Shown here one piece after another: positions 8,196 to 16,804 of a DNA stretch of 64,000 bases. The notes below the pieces were generated by a model, which worked only from the letters and a program-made list of their open reading frames with translations, made no database searches and was not told where the DNA came from. Position 1 is the first letter of the stretch. Each line of letters opens with the position of its first letter. A program made the translations under genes and the position numbers. Source of the DNA: Rhizobium sp. 2MFCol3.1 (GTDB lineage: Bacteria; Pseudomonadota; Alphaproteobacteria; Rhizobiales; Rhizobiaceae); assembly GCF_000377565.1 (NCBI RefSeq), contig NZ_KB898353.1, positions 124,001 to 188,000 on the forward strand, written 5' to 3'.

Positions 8196-8837
8196 TCAGC
8201 GCGCCGCCCAGTTGGCGCCCCGGCGGAAGATGGTGCGCATTTCCGGCACGGAAAACTCCTTCGCCTGATGGCCGAGCGAGGAATAAAAGACGCGTCCCTT
8301 TCCGTATTTCCGTTTCCAGGCAACCGGCATCACCACGCCATCGATCCAGTAGGCGTGATCGCCGGTAAAGGTCGTCGTCGCCAGCACCTCGTTGGAGGGG
8401 TCGACATGCATGTAATACTGCTCCGACGTGTAGTCGAAATCGGCAATGCCTTCCATGACTGGGTCATCGGGGCGGGTAATATTGACCCTGTAGTCGATGA
8501 TGTTGCCGGGATGCGCGACCCACTGGCCGCCGACAATGAACTGGTATTCCACGCAGTCGCGGAAGCTGTCGCCGGCACCGCCATGATAGCCGGCCAGACC
8601 GACACCGCCTTCGATTGCCGCCGCAAGGTTCTTGATCTCTTCCTTCTCGATCTTCGACATGGTGACGATCGGCACGACGAGTGAAAGGTCGTGAACGGAC
8701 GGGTCGGCGAAAGCCTCGGTCGTATGCTCGACATAGACCTTGAAGCCGTCTTCCTCGAGTATGTCCTTGACGATGGCGGCGCATTCCTGCGGCTCGTGGC
8801 CGCTCCATCCGCCCCAAACGATCAGTGCTTCACGCAT
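8196..8837 (-). CDS. ThuA-domain protein
   Basis: This is a 213-residue ThuA-like protein with a class I glutamine-amidotransferase-like fold. The N-terminal strand ALIVWGGWSGHEP, the AGYHGGAGDSF loop near residue 88, the VGGQWVAHPG segment and YGKGRVFYSSLGHQAKEF near residue 180 are family hallmarks. In Sinorhizobium meliloti ThuA works with the oxidoreductase ThuB in trehalose/maltose use. Here it is the last gene of an operon after ROK and Gfo/Idh/MocA genes (19-base gap to the latter), next to a divergent sugar importer. A related 3-keto-sugar chemistry is likely, but the sugar is not known. Confidence 0.9.
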   Translation of the reverse strand: MREALIVWGGWSGHEPQECAAIVKDILEEDGFKVYVEHTTEAFADPSVHDLSLVVPIVTMSKIEKEEIKNLAAAIEGGVGLAGYHGGAGDSFRDCVEYQFIVGGQWVAHPGNIIDYRVNITRPDDPVMEGIADFDYTSEQYYMHVDPSNEVLATTTFTGDHAYWIDGVVMPVAWKRKYGKGRVFYSSLGHQAKEFSVPEMRTIFRRGANWAAR

Positions 8838-8856
8838 TAAACTTCCTCCTCAATAA

Positions 8857-9957
8857 TTACTTGCCCAGACGTCCGTCGACGAGGGATTCCGAGATCGGCG
8901 CCGGTCTTTCCGTCTGCGTTGATATCGCCACGGTGCGGCCGGTGTCCGATGCGGTCTGGAACGCTTCCATGACCTCCAGCACGTGCAGCGCCAGGCTGCC
9001 ATTGGCGCGATGCGGCCGGTTCTCGCGGATCGCATAGGCGAGATCGGCGACACCGATCGACCGGTAGTTTCCATCGGCATAGGGTGCCGTCAGCGGCTGG
9101 CTTTCGAAGGCACCGCCCTTTCGCAGCAACTCCACCTCGCCGCCGAAGTGATTGGGATCGGGCACGATCAGCGTTCCCTCGGTTCCGTAGACCTCGAGCG
9201 GTACGTGCTTGTGACCGGCGACATCGAAGCTCATGCCGATCTGCACGACGGCGCCGTTGGCAAAGGCCATCAGGCCGGACACATGGGTCGGCACATGCAC
9301 CGGGATATGCTCGCCGTTTCGCGGCTCGCTGGTGATGACGCGCTCCTTGCGCGGCGTGACGGCAAAGCCCGCCACCTGCGCCACAGGCCCGAAGAGATTG
9401 ACGAGATCGGTGATGTAATACGGCCCCATATCCAGCATCGGCCCGCCGCCGACTTCATAGTAGAAGGCTGGATTGGGGTGCCAGCGCTCATGGCCGGGGC
9501 ACATGAAGGTGGCCGTGCCGCCCACCGGCTGGCCGATCACGCCCTGGTCGATCAGCGCGCGGGCCGTCTGGTGGCCGCCGCCGAGGAAGGTGTCGGGTGC
9601 CGCGCCGATGCGCAGGCCCTTCGCCTTGGCCGCTTCGGCGAGCTGCTTGCCTTCGGCGAAATTGATCCCGAGCGGCTTTTCCGAATAGGTGTGCTTGCCG
9701 GCGGCAAGCGCCTGCAGGCCGACGGCGACGTGCGCCTTCGGAATGGTCAGATTGACGATGATCTCGATCGAGGGATCGGCGAAGAGTTCGTCGACGCTTC
9801 TGGCCGGCACGTTGAACTCAGCCGCCTTTGCCTGCGCGAGCTCGCTGTTGAGATCCGCCACGCCCCTGATGTCGAGAATGGGGAAAGACGTCATGGCCTT
9901 CAGGTACGCGCCCGATATGTTGCCGCATCCGATGATGCCTATGCCGACTTTATCCAT
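8857..9957 (-). CDS. Gfo/Idh/MocA-family oxidoreductase
   Basis: This is a 366-residue NAD(P)-dependent sugar or cyclitol dehydrogenase. The Rossmann fingerprint is GIGIIGCGNISGAYLKA near residues 5-21, and the EKPLGIN motif with the conserved lysine is near residue 97. The C-terminal half is the family's alpha/beta substrate domain (GGGPMLDMGPYYITDLVNL). A GGGAGG site precedes the ATG. It lies between the ROK regulator and the ThuA gene in one operon, which parallels the ThuB-ThuA pairing and suggests oxidation of an imported sugar, possibly at C3 (inference). Confidence 0.92.
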   Translation of the reverse strand: MDKVGIGIIGCGNISGAYLKAMTSFPILDIRGVADLNSELAQAKAAEFNVPARSVDELFADPSIEIIVNLTIPKAHVAVGLQALAAGKHTYSEKPLGINFAEGKQLAEAAKAKGLRIGAAPDTFLGGGHQTARALIDQGVIGQPVGGTATFMCPGHERWHPNPAFYYEVGGGPMLDMGPYYITDLVNLFGPVAQVAGFAVTPRKERVITSEPRNGEHIPVHVPTHVSGLMAFANGAVVQIGMSFDVAGHKHVPLEVYGTEGTLIVPDPNHFGGEVELLRKGGAFESQPLTAPYADGNYRSIGVADLAYAIRENRPHRANGSLALHVLEVMEAFQTASDTGRTVAISTQTERPAPISESLVDGRLGK

Positions 9958-9990
9958 GATTTCCTCCCATAGATTTTGGTTCTGAAAGCG

Positions 9991-11190
9991 TCAGAGCGCC
10001 GGGCCCGTGGTGTTCCACGGCGACTCGTAAAGTTCGTAGAGGGCGACGGCCGCAGCCCCCTGTGCCCAGAAGTCGTCGCTGGAATCGTCGAAGACGAGTT
10101 CGGCGACCCCCTTGAGCGAGGGTGGAATGGCGAGCGCATAGGCATTGCGCAGGCTTTCCAGGAAAGGTTCGCCAAGCGCCAGGCTGGAGCCGACGAGGAT
10201 GACGCGCGGCGGCGCGAAGATGGTCACGATATTGGCAACCGCGACACCGACGGCCTCCCCCGCCCGGATCGCCGCGCTGATCAGCGCGTTGTCTTCTGCC
10301 TTGATCAGGGCCTGCGCATGCGACATGCCGCGCCCGAGCCGGATCGCCTCGGCAAAGCGCCCGCCCGCCGGCTGCTCGCCCAGAATTTCGCTTTCGCCCG
10401 CTTGGCTTGACAGCCGCACGATGCCGCGCGGTCCCATGCCAAGCACGAGATCGCCGAGATTGTGGCTGAGGCCGCCGGCGCCGCGAAACAGCTGGTTGCC
10501 ATGGAGCACGCCCAGCCCCAGCGTCTGCTCCAGCGAGATCAGCACCATGTCTTCCAGATCGCGCGCCTTGCCGAACCAGTGATGCGCAAGCGTGATGGCA
10601 TGCGCGTCGCTTTCGACGATCGTCGAGGTGTTGAGCCGCGCGGTCATCTCGGCGGCGAAATCGACATTGACGTCCCGGAAGATCGGGCTGCTGCGGATAT
10701 GGCCGGTTCGATGCTCGATCACACCCGGCAGGCTGAGGCAGACGGTATCGACATCCTCCAGCGACAGGCCGGCATCGACGACGCAGCGCCGCACACCATC
10801 CTCGACAAGATCGGCGATGACCCCGATCGGCTGGCGATCGATCCGGATCGGCAGGGTGAGATTCGAGAGCACGTCGCCGCGAAAATCGGTGACGACGAAG
10901 ACCATGCGACTGGCCGCGATCTTGGCGCCCACGACACGCGCCGCATCGGGATTGAGCTCCAGCATGACACGTGGCCGGCCACGCGCCGCTTCGTTGCGGA
11001 TATCGCCTTCGTGGCGCGGCAGGATGAGGCCATCATCCAGCAGCGAGGCGGTGATGGCCGACACAGTGGTGGTCGACAGCTGCGTGCGCTCGCTGATCTC
11101 GACACGCGCGATCGGTCCATGGCGGCGAACCGTGTCGAGCACGTTCAGGCGATTGATCGCGCGCATCAATTCCGGGTCTGCGGTCTTCAT
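9991..11190 (-). CDS. ROK-family transcriptional regulator
   Basis: The 399-residue protein has an N-terminal winged helix-turn-helix (residues 10-60, RLNVLDTVRRHGPIARVEIS then TVSAITASLLDDGLI) followed by a ROK domain, as in NagC, Mlc and XylR-type repressors. The ROK kinase DxGGT motif is replaced by VGAKIAASRM, and the usual zinc-site cysteines (CxCGxxGC) are absent after the GGLSHNLGDL segment, so it is a sensor, not a sugar kinase. It is divergent from the ABC binding-protein gene with a 210-base shared promoter region, so it probably controls both directions. Confidence 0.9.
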   Translation of the reverse strand: MKTADPELMRAINRLNVLDTVRRHGPIARVEISERTQLSTTTVSAITASLLDDGLILPRHEGDIRNEAARGRPRVMLELNPDAARVVGAKIAASRMVFVVTDFRGDVLSNLTLPIRIDRQPIGVIADLVEDGVRRCVVDAGLSLEDVDTVCLSLPGVIEHRTGHIRSSPIFRDVNVDFAAEMTARLNTSTIVESDAHAITLAHHWFGKARDLEDMVLISLEQTLGLGVLHGNQLFRGAGGLSHNLGDLVLGMGPRGIVRLSSQAGESEILGEQPAGGRFAEAIRLGRGMSHAQALIKAEDNALISAAIRAGEAVGVAVANIVTIFAPPRVILVGSSLALGEPFLESLRNAYALAIPPSLKGVAELVFDDSSDDFWAQGAAAVALYELYESPWNTTGPAL

Positions 11191-11314
11191 CTATTCTTGC
11201 ACGGCTCTTCTGGCGACCGCCGAAGCAGGTCGCTATTTTTGTCGGAATGCGAATTAAATAACGTGGAGATTCAGCCGTCTGTCAAGGCTAATCTGCCAAA
11301 ATCAACCTAGGGAG

Positions 11315-11343
11315 TTGACATTCCGGCAAAGCTGCCGATCATT
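11315..11343 (+). promoter_or_regulatory. Possible promoter of the sugar ABC operon
   Basis: TTGACA at 11315-11320 is separated by 17 bases from ATCATT (11338-11343), about 57 bases before the start codon of the binding-protein gene and inside the region shared with the divergent ROK gene. The -10 element is weak, so this is tentative. AGGAGG follows at 11389-11396. Confidence 0.35.
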
Positions 11344-11400
11344 TAATCCGCATAAGGGACAAAATTGTAGAGGACGATTTTCCCTTGAGGAGGAGACCTT

Positions 11401-12711
11401 ATGTTCAATCATCAAAGGGCGAAAGCCCTGTTCAATAGTCGTGCCTTTGTCCGCTCGACCGCGACCGCTCTGGCGCTTCTGATCGCCGCCGGCACTGCCG
11501 CTGCCGACACGACCATCAAGTGGATGCATCTCGAAATCGACCCGACCTATCTCGGCGTCTGGCAGCAGATCGTCAAGAATTACGAGGCCGAGCATCCGGG
11601 CACCAAGGTGGAGATGCAGTTCCTCGAAAACGAGGCCTTCAAGGCGAAGTTGCCGACGCTTCTGCAGTCCAACGATGCGCCTGATCTTTTCTACAGCTGG
11701 GGTGGCGGCGTTCTGAAACAGCAGCTGGCGACAGGCGCCCTGCTTGATCTCAGCGAAGCGATGAACGCCAAGGATGGCGCGTGGGTGAAGACCTACAACC
11801 CGGCCTCCGTCAAGGGCCTCAGCTATGACGGCAAGATCGGCGCGGTCCCTTATGCGGTCGGCACCGTATCCTTCTTCTACAACAAGGAATTGTTCGCCAA
11901 GGCCGGCGTCGATGCGACGACGATCAAGACCTGGGACGACTATCTGGCCGCGGTCAAGAAGATCAAGGATGCCGGCATCGTGCCGATCGCAGGCGGTGGC
12001 GGCGAGAAGTGGCCAATCCACTTCTACTGGAGCTATCTGGTGATGCGCAACGGCGGCCAGACGGTCTTCGATGCCGCCAAGAATGGCCAGGGCGAAGGCT
12101 TCAACGACCCGGCGATGATCAAGGCCGGCGAACAGCTCGCCGAACTCGGCAAGCTCGAGCCCTTCCAGCCAGGTTACCTCGGCGCCACATGGCCGCAGAC
12201 GCTCGGCGTCTTCGGCGACGGCAAGGCGGCGATGATCCTCGGCTTCCAGAACACCGAATCAAACCAGCGCACCAATGCCGGCGACAAGAAGGGCCTGAAC
12301 CCCGACAATATCGGACGCTTCGCCTTCCCCGCCGTCGCAGGCGGCGCCGGTGCCGTCACCGATACGCTGGGTGGCCTGAACGGTTGGGCCGTCACCAAGA
12401 AGGCGCCGCCGGAAACGCTCGACTTCCTCGCCTATCTCACCAATGCCGAGAACGAACGGACCATGGCCAAGGCCGGCATGATCATCCCGGTCGCGGTCGG
12501 CGCCGAGGACGGCGTGACCAACCCGCTGCTGCATGAATCGGCCGAACAGCTGGCGCATTCCACATGGCACCAGAACTTCTTCGACCAGGATCTCGGCCCC
12601 TCGGTTGGCCGCGTCGTCAACGACGTGTCGGTCGCTATCGTCTCCGGACAGATGACGCCTGCCGATGGCGCCCAGCAGATTCAGGACGCCTTCGAGCAGG
12701 ATCAGTTCTGA
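11401..12711 (+). CDS. Sugar ABC transporter substrate-binding protein (family 1)
   Basis: This 436-residue periplasmic binding protein carries an N-terminal signal peptide ending near residue 36 (LLIAAGTAAA then DTTIKW). The mature part has family 1 (MalE-like) features: IKWMHLEIDPTYLGVWQQIV, the DLFYSWGG loop, YAVGTVSFFYNKELF and the GEKWPIHFYWS hinge region. AGGAGG precedes the ATG. It is followed by two permease genes, and the divergent ROK, Gfo/Idh and ThuA genes suggest an oligosaccharide or disaccharide ligand. No ATPase gene lies in this operon. Confidence 0.94.
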   Translation: MFNHQRAKALFNSRAFVRSTATALALLIAAGTAAADTTIKWMHLEIDPTYLGVWQQIVKNYEAEHPGTKVEMQFLENEAFKAKLPTLLQSNDAPDLFYSWGGGVLKQQLATGALLDLSEAMNAKDGAWVKTYNPASVKGLSYDGKIGAVPYAVGTVSFFYNKELFAKAGVDATTIKTWDDYLAAVKKIKDAGIVPIAGGGGEKWPIHFYWSYLVMRNGGQTVFDAAKNGQGEGFNDPAMIKAGEQLAELGKLEPFQPGYLGATWPQTLGVFGDGKAAMILGFQNTESNQRTNAGDKKGLNPDNIGRFAFPAVAGGAGAVTDTLGGLNGWAVTKKAPPETLDFLAYLTNAENERTMAKAGMIIPVAVGAEDGVTNPLLHESAEQLAHSTWHQNFFDQDLGPSVGRVVNDVSVAIVSGQMTPADGAQQIQDAFEQDQF

Positions 12712-12722
12712 TCAAGCCCATC

Positions 12723-12749
12723 GCGGCGCGAGGCACGCTCTCGCGCCGC
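12723..12749 (+). repeat. GC-rich hairpin between binding-protein and permease genes
   Basis: GCGGCGCGAG (12723-12732) and CTCGCGCCGC (12740-12749) form a perfect 10-bp stem with a 7-nt loop, 11 bases after the binding-protein stop. No T-run follows, so it is more likely an mRNA-stabilising or partial-attenuation element than a full terminator. Confidence 0.7.
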
Positions 12750-12777
12750 CATTTGATGTCTGGAATGTGAGGTCCCC

Positions 12778-13719
12778 ATGGCCAATGTCAGCGCCGCCGC
12801 CGCAATCAGACCCGTGCACATACCGGCCACCCAGTCCGCCCGGCGCAAACATCCGGCCGTTGCCGGCCGCCTGCCCGTGCTGCTGCTCTTCCTGCCGCCG
12901 GCGCTTCTGTTGTTCTCGATCTTCGTGATCCTGCCGATGGGCGAGGCCGCCTGGTACAGCCTTTACAAATGGGACGGCTATGGCCTGCCGACGCAATATG
13001 TCGGCATGCGCAACTTCGAACTCCTGTTCAAGAACGGCGCTTTCCTCACCGCGCTGAAGAACAACGCGATGATCATGGTCATCTCGATCGCGATCCAGAT
13101 TCCGCTCGCCATCTGGCTGGCGATGATGCTGGCGCACCGCATTGCCGGCGTGGTTGTCTTCCGTCTGATTTTTTTCCTGCCCTACGTGCTCGCCGATGTC
13201 GCGGCCGGCCTGATCTGGCGCTTCGTCTATGACGGTGACTACGGGTTCTTCGCCTCGATCGCTCATCTGCTCGGCGTCGAGACGCCCTATGTGCTGGCCG
13301 ACAAGGATCTGGCGATGTACGCGGTACTCGGCGTGATCGTCTGGAAATACTTCGGCTTCCATATGATGCTGTTCATCGCCGGACTGCAATCGCTCGACAA
13401 GAGCGTGCTGGAGGCCGCCGAGATCGATGGCGCCAGCGGCTGGCAGCGGTTCCGTTACATCACCCTGCCGCTGCTTGGATCGACCGTGCGTCTGTCCGTC
13501 TTCTTCGCTGTCGTCGGCTCGCTGCAGCTGTTCGACCTCATCATGCCTCTGACGGGCGGCGGCCCCTTCAATGCCACGCAGACGATGGTGACCTTCCTCT
13601 TCAACTTCGGCGTCGCCCGCATGCAGGTCGGGCTCGGAAGCGCCGTCGGCGTCGTGCTTTTCCTGATTTGCGTCACGCTCGCCTTCAGCTACAAACGGAT
13701 ATTCATGCGCCATGACTGA
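12778..13719 (+). CDS. Sugar ABC transporter permease (MalF-type)
   Basis: This 313-residue inner-membrane permease has about six transmembrane helices. The EAA motif that docks with the ATPase is EAAEIDGASGWQRFRYITLPLL near residues 218-238 (part shown in the family consensus EAAxxDGAxxxQxFxxIxLP). It has a long Ala/Pro-rich cytoplasmic N-terminus before the first helix (LPVLLLFLPPALLLFSIFV). Its stop overlaps the next permease start by 8 bases, which indicates translational coupling. Confidence 0.94.
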   Translation: MANVSAAAAIRPVHIPATQSARRKHPAVAGRLPVLLLFLPPALLLFSIFVILPMGEAAWYSLYKWDGYGLPTQYVGMRNFELLFKNGAFLTALKNNAMIMVISIAIQIPLAIWLAMMLAHRIAGVVVFRLIFFLPYVLADVAAGLIWRFVYDGDYGFFASIAHLLGVETPYVLADKDLAMYAVLGVIVWKYFGFHMMLFIAGLQSLDKSVLEAAEIDGASGWQRFRYITLPLLGSTVRLSVFFAVVGSLQLFDLIMPLTGGGPFNATQTMVTFLFNFGVARMQVGLGSAVGVVLFLICVTLAFSYKRIFMRHD

Positions 13720-14560
13720 CGTCGTTTCATCCGATCGGCTCAACGCCGGCACCAAAGCCTATCTCTACACATCGCTGGTCATCATATCGGCCATCGTCCT
13801 GATCCCGCTGGTGACCACAGCGCTTGGCGGCTTCAAGGATCTGGGCGACCTGCGCACCAATCCCTTCGGCCTGCCGGTCGAGTGGCATGTCGAAAATTAC
13901 ACCGACATCCTGTTCGGCGATCGCTACTGGCGACAGATGGTCAATTCGCTGCTCATCGCGGCGCTCACCGTCTTCCTCACCGTATCGGTATCGGCGATGG
14001 CGGCCTTCACCTTCGCGCATGTCCGCTTCTTCGGCGCCGACTTCCTGCTGAATTACTTCCTGATCGGCCTGATGTTTCCCGCCGCGACCGCCATTCTGCC
14101 GCTCTTCATCCGCATCCGCGATCTTGGGCTGCTCAACACATACTGGGGCGTGGTGCTTCCGCAGGTCGCCTTCGGGCTCGGCATGAGCATACTCCTGTTC
14201 CGGAATTATTTTCGAAACCTTCCGGAAGAATTGTTCCAGGCGGCCGTCGTCGATGGCTGCGGCTACATGCGCTTCTTCTGGCACATCTGCCTGCCGCTCT
14301 CGCGACCGATCATCGCGACGGTCAGCATCATTTCCTTCGTCGGCAGCTGGAACAGCTACATCCTGCCGCTGATCATGCTGAACTCGGAGAAGATGTACCC
14401 CTGGCCGCTCGGCATCATGGTCTACCGCGGCGAATTCGGCACCGCCTGGCAGCTGGTGCTCGCCTTCATTACGCTGACCATCATGCCGACCGTCATTGTC
14501 TTCTTCCTCGCGCAGAAGCACATCATCGCCGGCTTGACCGCAGGCGCGGTCAAGTCGTGA
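13712..14560 (+). CDS. Sugar ABC transporter permease (MalG-type)
   Basis: This 282-residue partner permease has six predicted helices and an EAA-like loop near residues 175-200 (ELFQAAVVDGCGYMRFFWHI). The C-terminus FFLAQKHIIAGLTAGAVKS is the typical MalG-family ending. The usual downstream ATPase gene is missing; after 29 bases comes a convergent SDR gene. The importer must therefore use an ATPase encoded elsewhere, for example the MsmK/UgpC-type protein at 43518-44654 (inference). Confidence 0.94.
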   Translation: MTDVVSSDRLNAGTKAYLYTSLVIISAIVLIPLVTTALGGFKDLGDLRTNPFGLPVEWHVENYTDILFGDRYWRQMVNSLLIAALTVFLTVSVSAMAAFTFAHVRFFGADFLLNYFLIGLMFPAATAILPLFIRIRDLGLLNTYWGVVLPQVAFGLGMSILLFRNYFRNLPEELFQAAVVDGCGYMRFFWHICLPLSRPIIATVSIISFVGSWNSYILPLIMLNSEKMYPWPLGIMVYRGEFGTAWQLVLAFITLTIMPTVIVFFLAQKHIIAGLTAGAVKS

Positions 14561-14589
14561 TGATAGCCCGGTGAGTTCAGCCAAACACG

Positions 14590-15354
14590 TCAGCCAAAGA
14601 CAAGGCCGCCGTCGACGATGAGGTTCTGGCCGGTAACCGCCCGCGCCCACGGGCTGGCAAAAAACAGCACGGCGTCGGCGGCTTCCTCCGGCGTCGTCAC
14701 GCGGCGCAGCGGGGTGCTGCCGGCGATGAGATCGAACACCGCATCGGGCGTCCCGGCGCTGGCATCGGTGGTCCGCAGCAATCCGCCGGAGACCATGTTG
14801 ACGGTGATGCCATCAGGCCCGAGTTCGGCCGCCGCGGTGCGAGTGAGCGACAACAGCGCCCCCTTAGCCGCCGTATAGTCGTGATAGGGAACGACAGGGT
14901 TCTGGAAGAGATTGGTCCCGATCGTGACAACACGCCCAAAGCCGGCAGCGACCATGCCGGGGCGCGTTGTCTGAATGAGGTTCAAAGCACCCTTCACCGC
15001 CGTATCGAGTTGCGCGGTCATTTCTTCCCAGCTGAGCTCGCCGAGTTTCGGGCGTGCATCGCCGTTGAAGCTGAAATCGGCGAGCGCATTGTGCACCACC
15101 GTGGTCGGCGACCCCAGCCTGAGCGTGACATCCGCCACCAATTCACTCACGGCCGCGCCGTCGCGGATATCGGCCTGAAACGCATACGCCCGCTCGCCGA
15201 GGCTCTTCGCCAGCGCCTCGGCCTGCTCCCGGCTGTTGCGATAGTTGATCGCCACCTTCGCGCCCTCGCGGGCGAAAGCGCTTGCGATCGCCGCCCCGAG
15301 CCCACGCGCGGCGCCGGTTACGATCACCGTCTGCTCACTGATCGGCAATGTCAT
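14590..15354 (-). CDS. SDR-family oxidoreductase coupled to the thiamine salvage operon
   Basis: This is a 254-residue short-chain dehydrogenase. The cofactor motif is VTGAARGLGAAIA near residues 12-24 and the active-site YTAAK lies near residue 160. The residue 13 before the Tyr, normally Ser, is Thr (IGTNLFQNPVVPYHDY), a trait I recall from a subfamily annotated as 3-oxoacyl-ACP reductase. Its ATG overlaps the thiD stop codon (ATGA), so it is translated as the fourth gene of the TPP-riboswitch operon. Fatty-acid synthesis is unlikely in this context; a redox step on a thiamine precursor or breakdown product is possible (inference). Confidence 0.88.
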   Translation of the reverse strand: MTLPISEQTVIVTGAARGLGAAIASAFAREGAKVAINYRNSREQAEALAKSLGERAYAFQADIRDGAAVSELVADVTLRLGSPTTVVHNALADFSFNGDARPKLGELSWEEMTAQLDTAVKGALNLIQTTRPGMVAAGFGRVVTIGTNLFQNPVVPYHDYTAAKGALLSLTRTAAAELGPDGITVNMVSGGLLRTTDASAGTPDAVFDLIAGSTPLRRVTTPEEAADAVLFFASPWARAVTGQNLIVDGGLVFG

Positions 15355-16172
15355 TTCGTGTCTCCTTCCTCTGTCGTCCAAAGTTCGTGAAAGTGCTGGA
15401 CCGGGCCATGTCCCGAGCCGACGTCGAGCGTGTCGGCAGCAGTCACCGCGCCGGCGAGATAGGTCTTTGCGGCTGCCACCGACTGTGGCAGCGTCGCGCC
15501 CTTGGCGAGCTCGGCCGCAAGCGCGCTCGACAGCGTGCAGCCGGTGCCGTGGGTGTTTGCGGTCGGGATCCTGGCGGCTTCGAACCAAGAGAGGCCGTCT
15601 TCCGTTGCCAGCACATCGGGGCTCTGGTCGCCCTCGAGATGGCCGCCTTTGACGAGCACGGCAACGGATCCCAAAGCGCGCAGCGCTTCGGCCTGCTCGC
15701 CCATCTCCCGGCGGCTCTCGGCCACATCGGTGTGCAGCAACGCAGCTGCCTCAGGCAGATTGGGCGTCAGCAGCGTCGCAAGCGGCAGCAGCCGGCGCAG
15801 AAGCACATCGACCGCAGCGGGATCGAGAAGCTTCGCCCCACCCTTGGCCACCATGACGGGATCGAGAACGATTGGGATGCCGGGATGAAGCCTGAGAACG
15901 TCGGCGACTGCATCGGCGATTTCGGCATTGGCGATCATGCCGATCTTCACGGCATCGACGCGGACATCCGCGAACACGGCCCTTATCTGATCCGCCACGA
16001 AGCCTGGCGGGACAAGGTGAACGCCGGATACGCCCTGCGTATTCTGGGCAGTCAACGCGGTGAGTACCGCCATGCCATAGACGCCTCGCGCGGCAAACGC
16101 CTTGAGATCGGCCTGGATGCCGGCACCGCCCGATGGATCGGATCCGGCGATGGAGAGAACGTTGCGGATCAT
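15351..16172 (-). CDS. thiD: Hydroxymethylpyrimidine/phosphomethylpyrimidine kinase
   Basis: ThiD phosphorylates HMP to HMP-P and then HMP-PP in thiamine synthesis and salvage. The 273-residue sequence has SIAGSDPSGGAGIQADLKAF near residues 7-26, GMAVLTALTAQNT, LDPVMVAKGG near 105 and the anion-hole segment ANTHGTGCTLSSALA near 210. The ATG at 16172 has a GGGAG ribosome-binding site and overlaps the thiE stop. The open frame extends a further 22 codons upstream, into thiE, but that part is not ThiD-like. Confidence 0.96.
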   Translation of the reverse strand: MIRNVLSIAGSDPSGGAGIQADLKAFAARGVYGMAVLTALTAQNTQGVSGVHLVPPGFVADQIRAVFADVRVDAVKIGMIANAEIADAVADVLRLHPGIPIVLDPVMVAKGGAKLLDPAAVDVLLRRLLPLATLLTPNLPEAAALLHTDVAESRREMGEQAEALRALGSVAVLVKGGHLEGDQSPDVLATEDGLSWFEAARIPTANTHGTGCTLSSALAAELAKGATLPQSVAAAKTYLAGAVTAADTLDVGSGHGPVQHFHELWTTEEGDTK

Positions 16173-16804
16173 CGTGATCTCCCTTGAATAGCCTGCGAAA
16201 GCTCGAGGGCGGCTCCGCGAGGATCGGCTGTGCCGCATATTGCCGAGACGACGGCGATCCCGTCGGCACCGGCAGCAAAAACACCGCCGACATGCGCCAG
16301 CTTCAGCCCGCCGATCGCAACGGATGGAACCGGGCAGACAGCGACGAGACGTGCAAGGCCGTCGAAGCCGATCGGCTGTTTGTGATCCGGCTTGGTCGGC
16401 GTCGCGAAGACCGGGCCGATGCCGGCATAGTCGACCAATGCCAGATCGACAGCCCTCGCCAACGCCTCTGTCTCCACCGACAGGCCAAGGATCATGTCGC
16501 GTCCGATCCGCCCGCGCGCGGCACGCACGACCATATCGTCCTGGCCGACATGAAGCCCATCGGCGCCGATCGCCACGGCCGCCTCGACATCATCGTTGAT
16601 GACAAGCAGCGCGCCTGTCCCGGCGAGCGCTTCCTTCAGAGCAAGGCCGGTCTCGATCATGCGCGCCGTGGAGGCATGCTTGTCGCGAAGCTGCACGACC
16701 GTCGCGCCACCGGCGACGGCGCGCCTTGCTGTTTCGACCATGCCGATACCGGCGCAGAGCTCGGGATCGAGGACAAGATAGAGCGAGAGATCGATCGTCC
16801 TCAT
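16169..16804 (-). CDS. thiE: Thiamine-phosphate synthase
   Basis: ThiE joins HMP-PP and thiazole phosphate to give thiamine monophosphate. The 211-residue TIM-barrel has the signature VQLRDKHAS near residue 36, INDDVEAAVAIGADGLHVGQDD near residues 67-88, GIGPVFATPTK near 131 and AIGGL near 162. Its ATG overlaps the thiM stop as ATGA, and its own stop overlaps the thiD start, so the operon is translationally coupled throughout. Confidence 0.96.
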   Translation of the reverse strand: MRTIDLSLYLVLDPELCAGIGMVETARRAVAGGATVVQLRDKHASTARMIETGLALKEALAGTGALLVINDDVEAAVAIGADGLHVGQDDMVVRAARGRIGRDMILGLSVETEALARAVDLALVDYAGIGPVFATPTKPDHKQPIGFDGLARLVAVCPVPSVAIGGLKLAHVGGVFAAGADGIAVVSAICGTADPRGAALELSQAIQGRSR

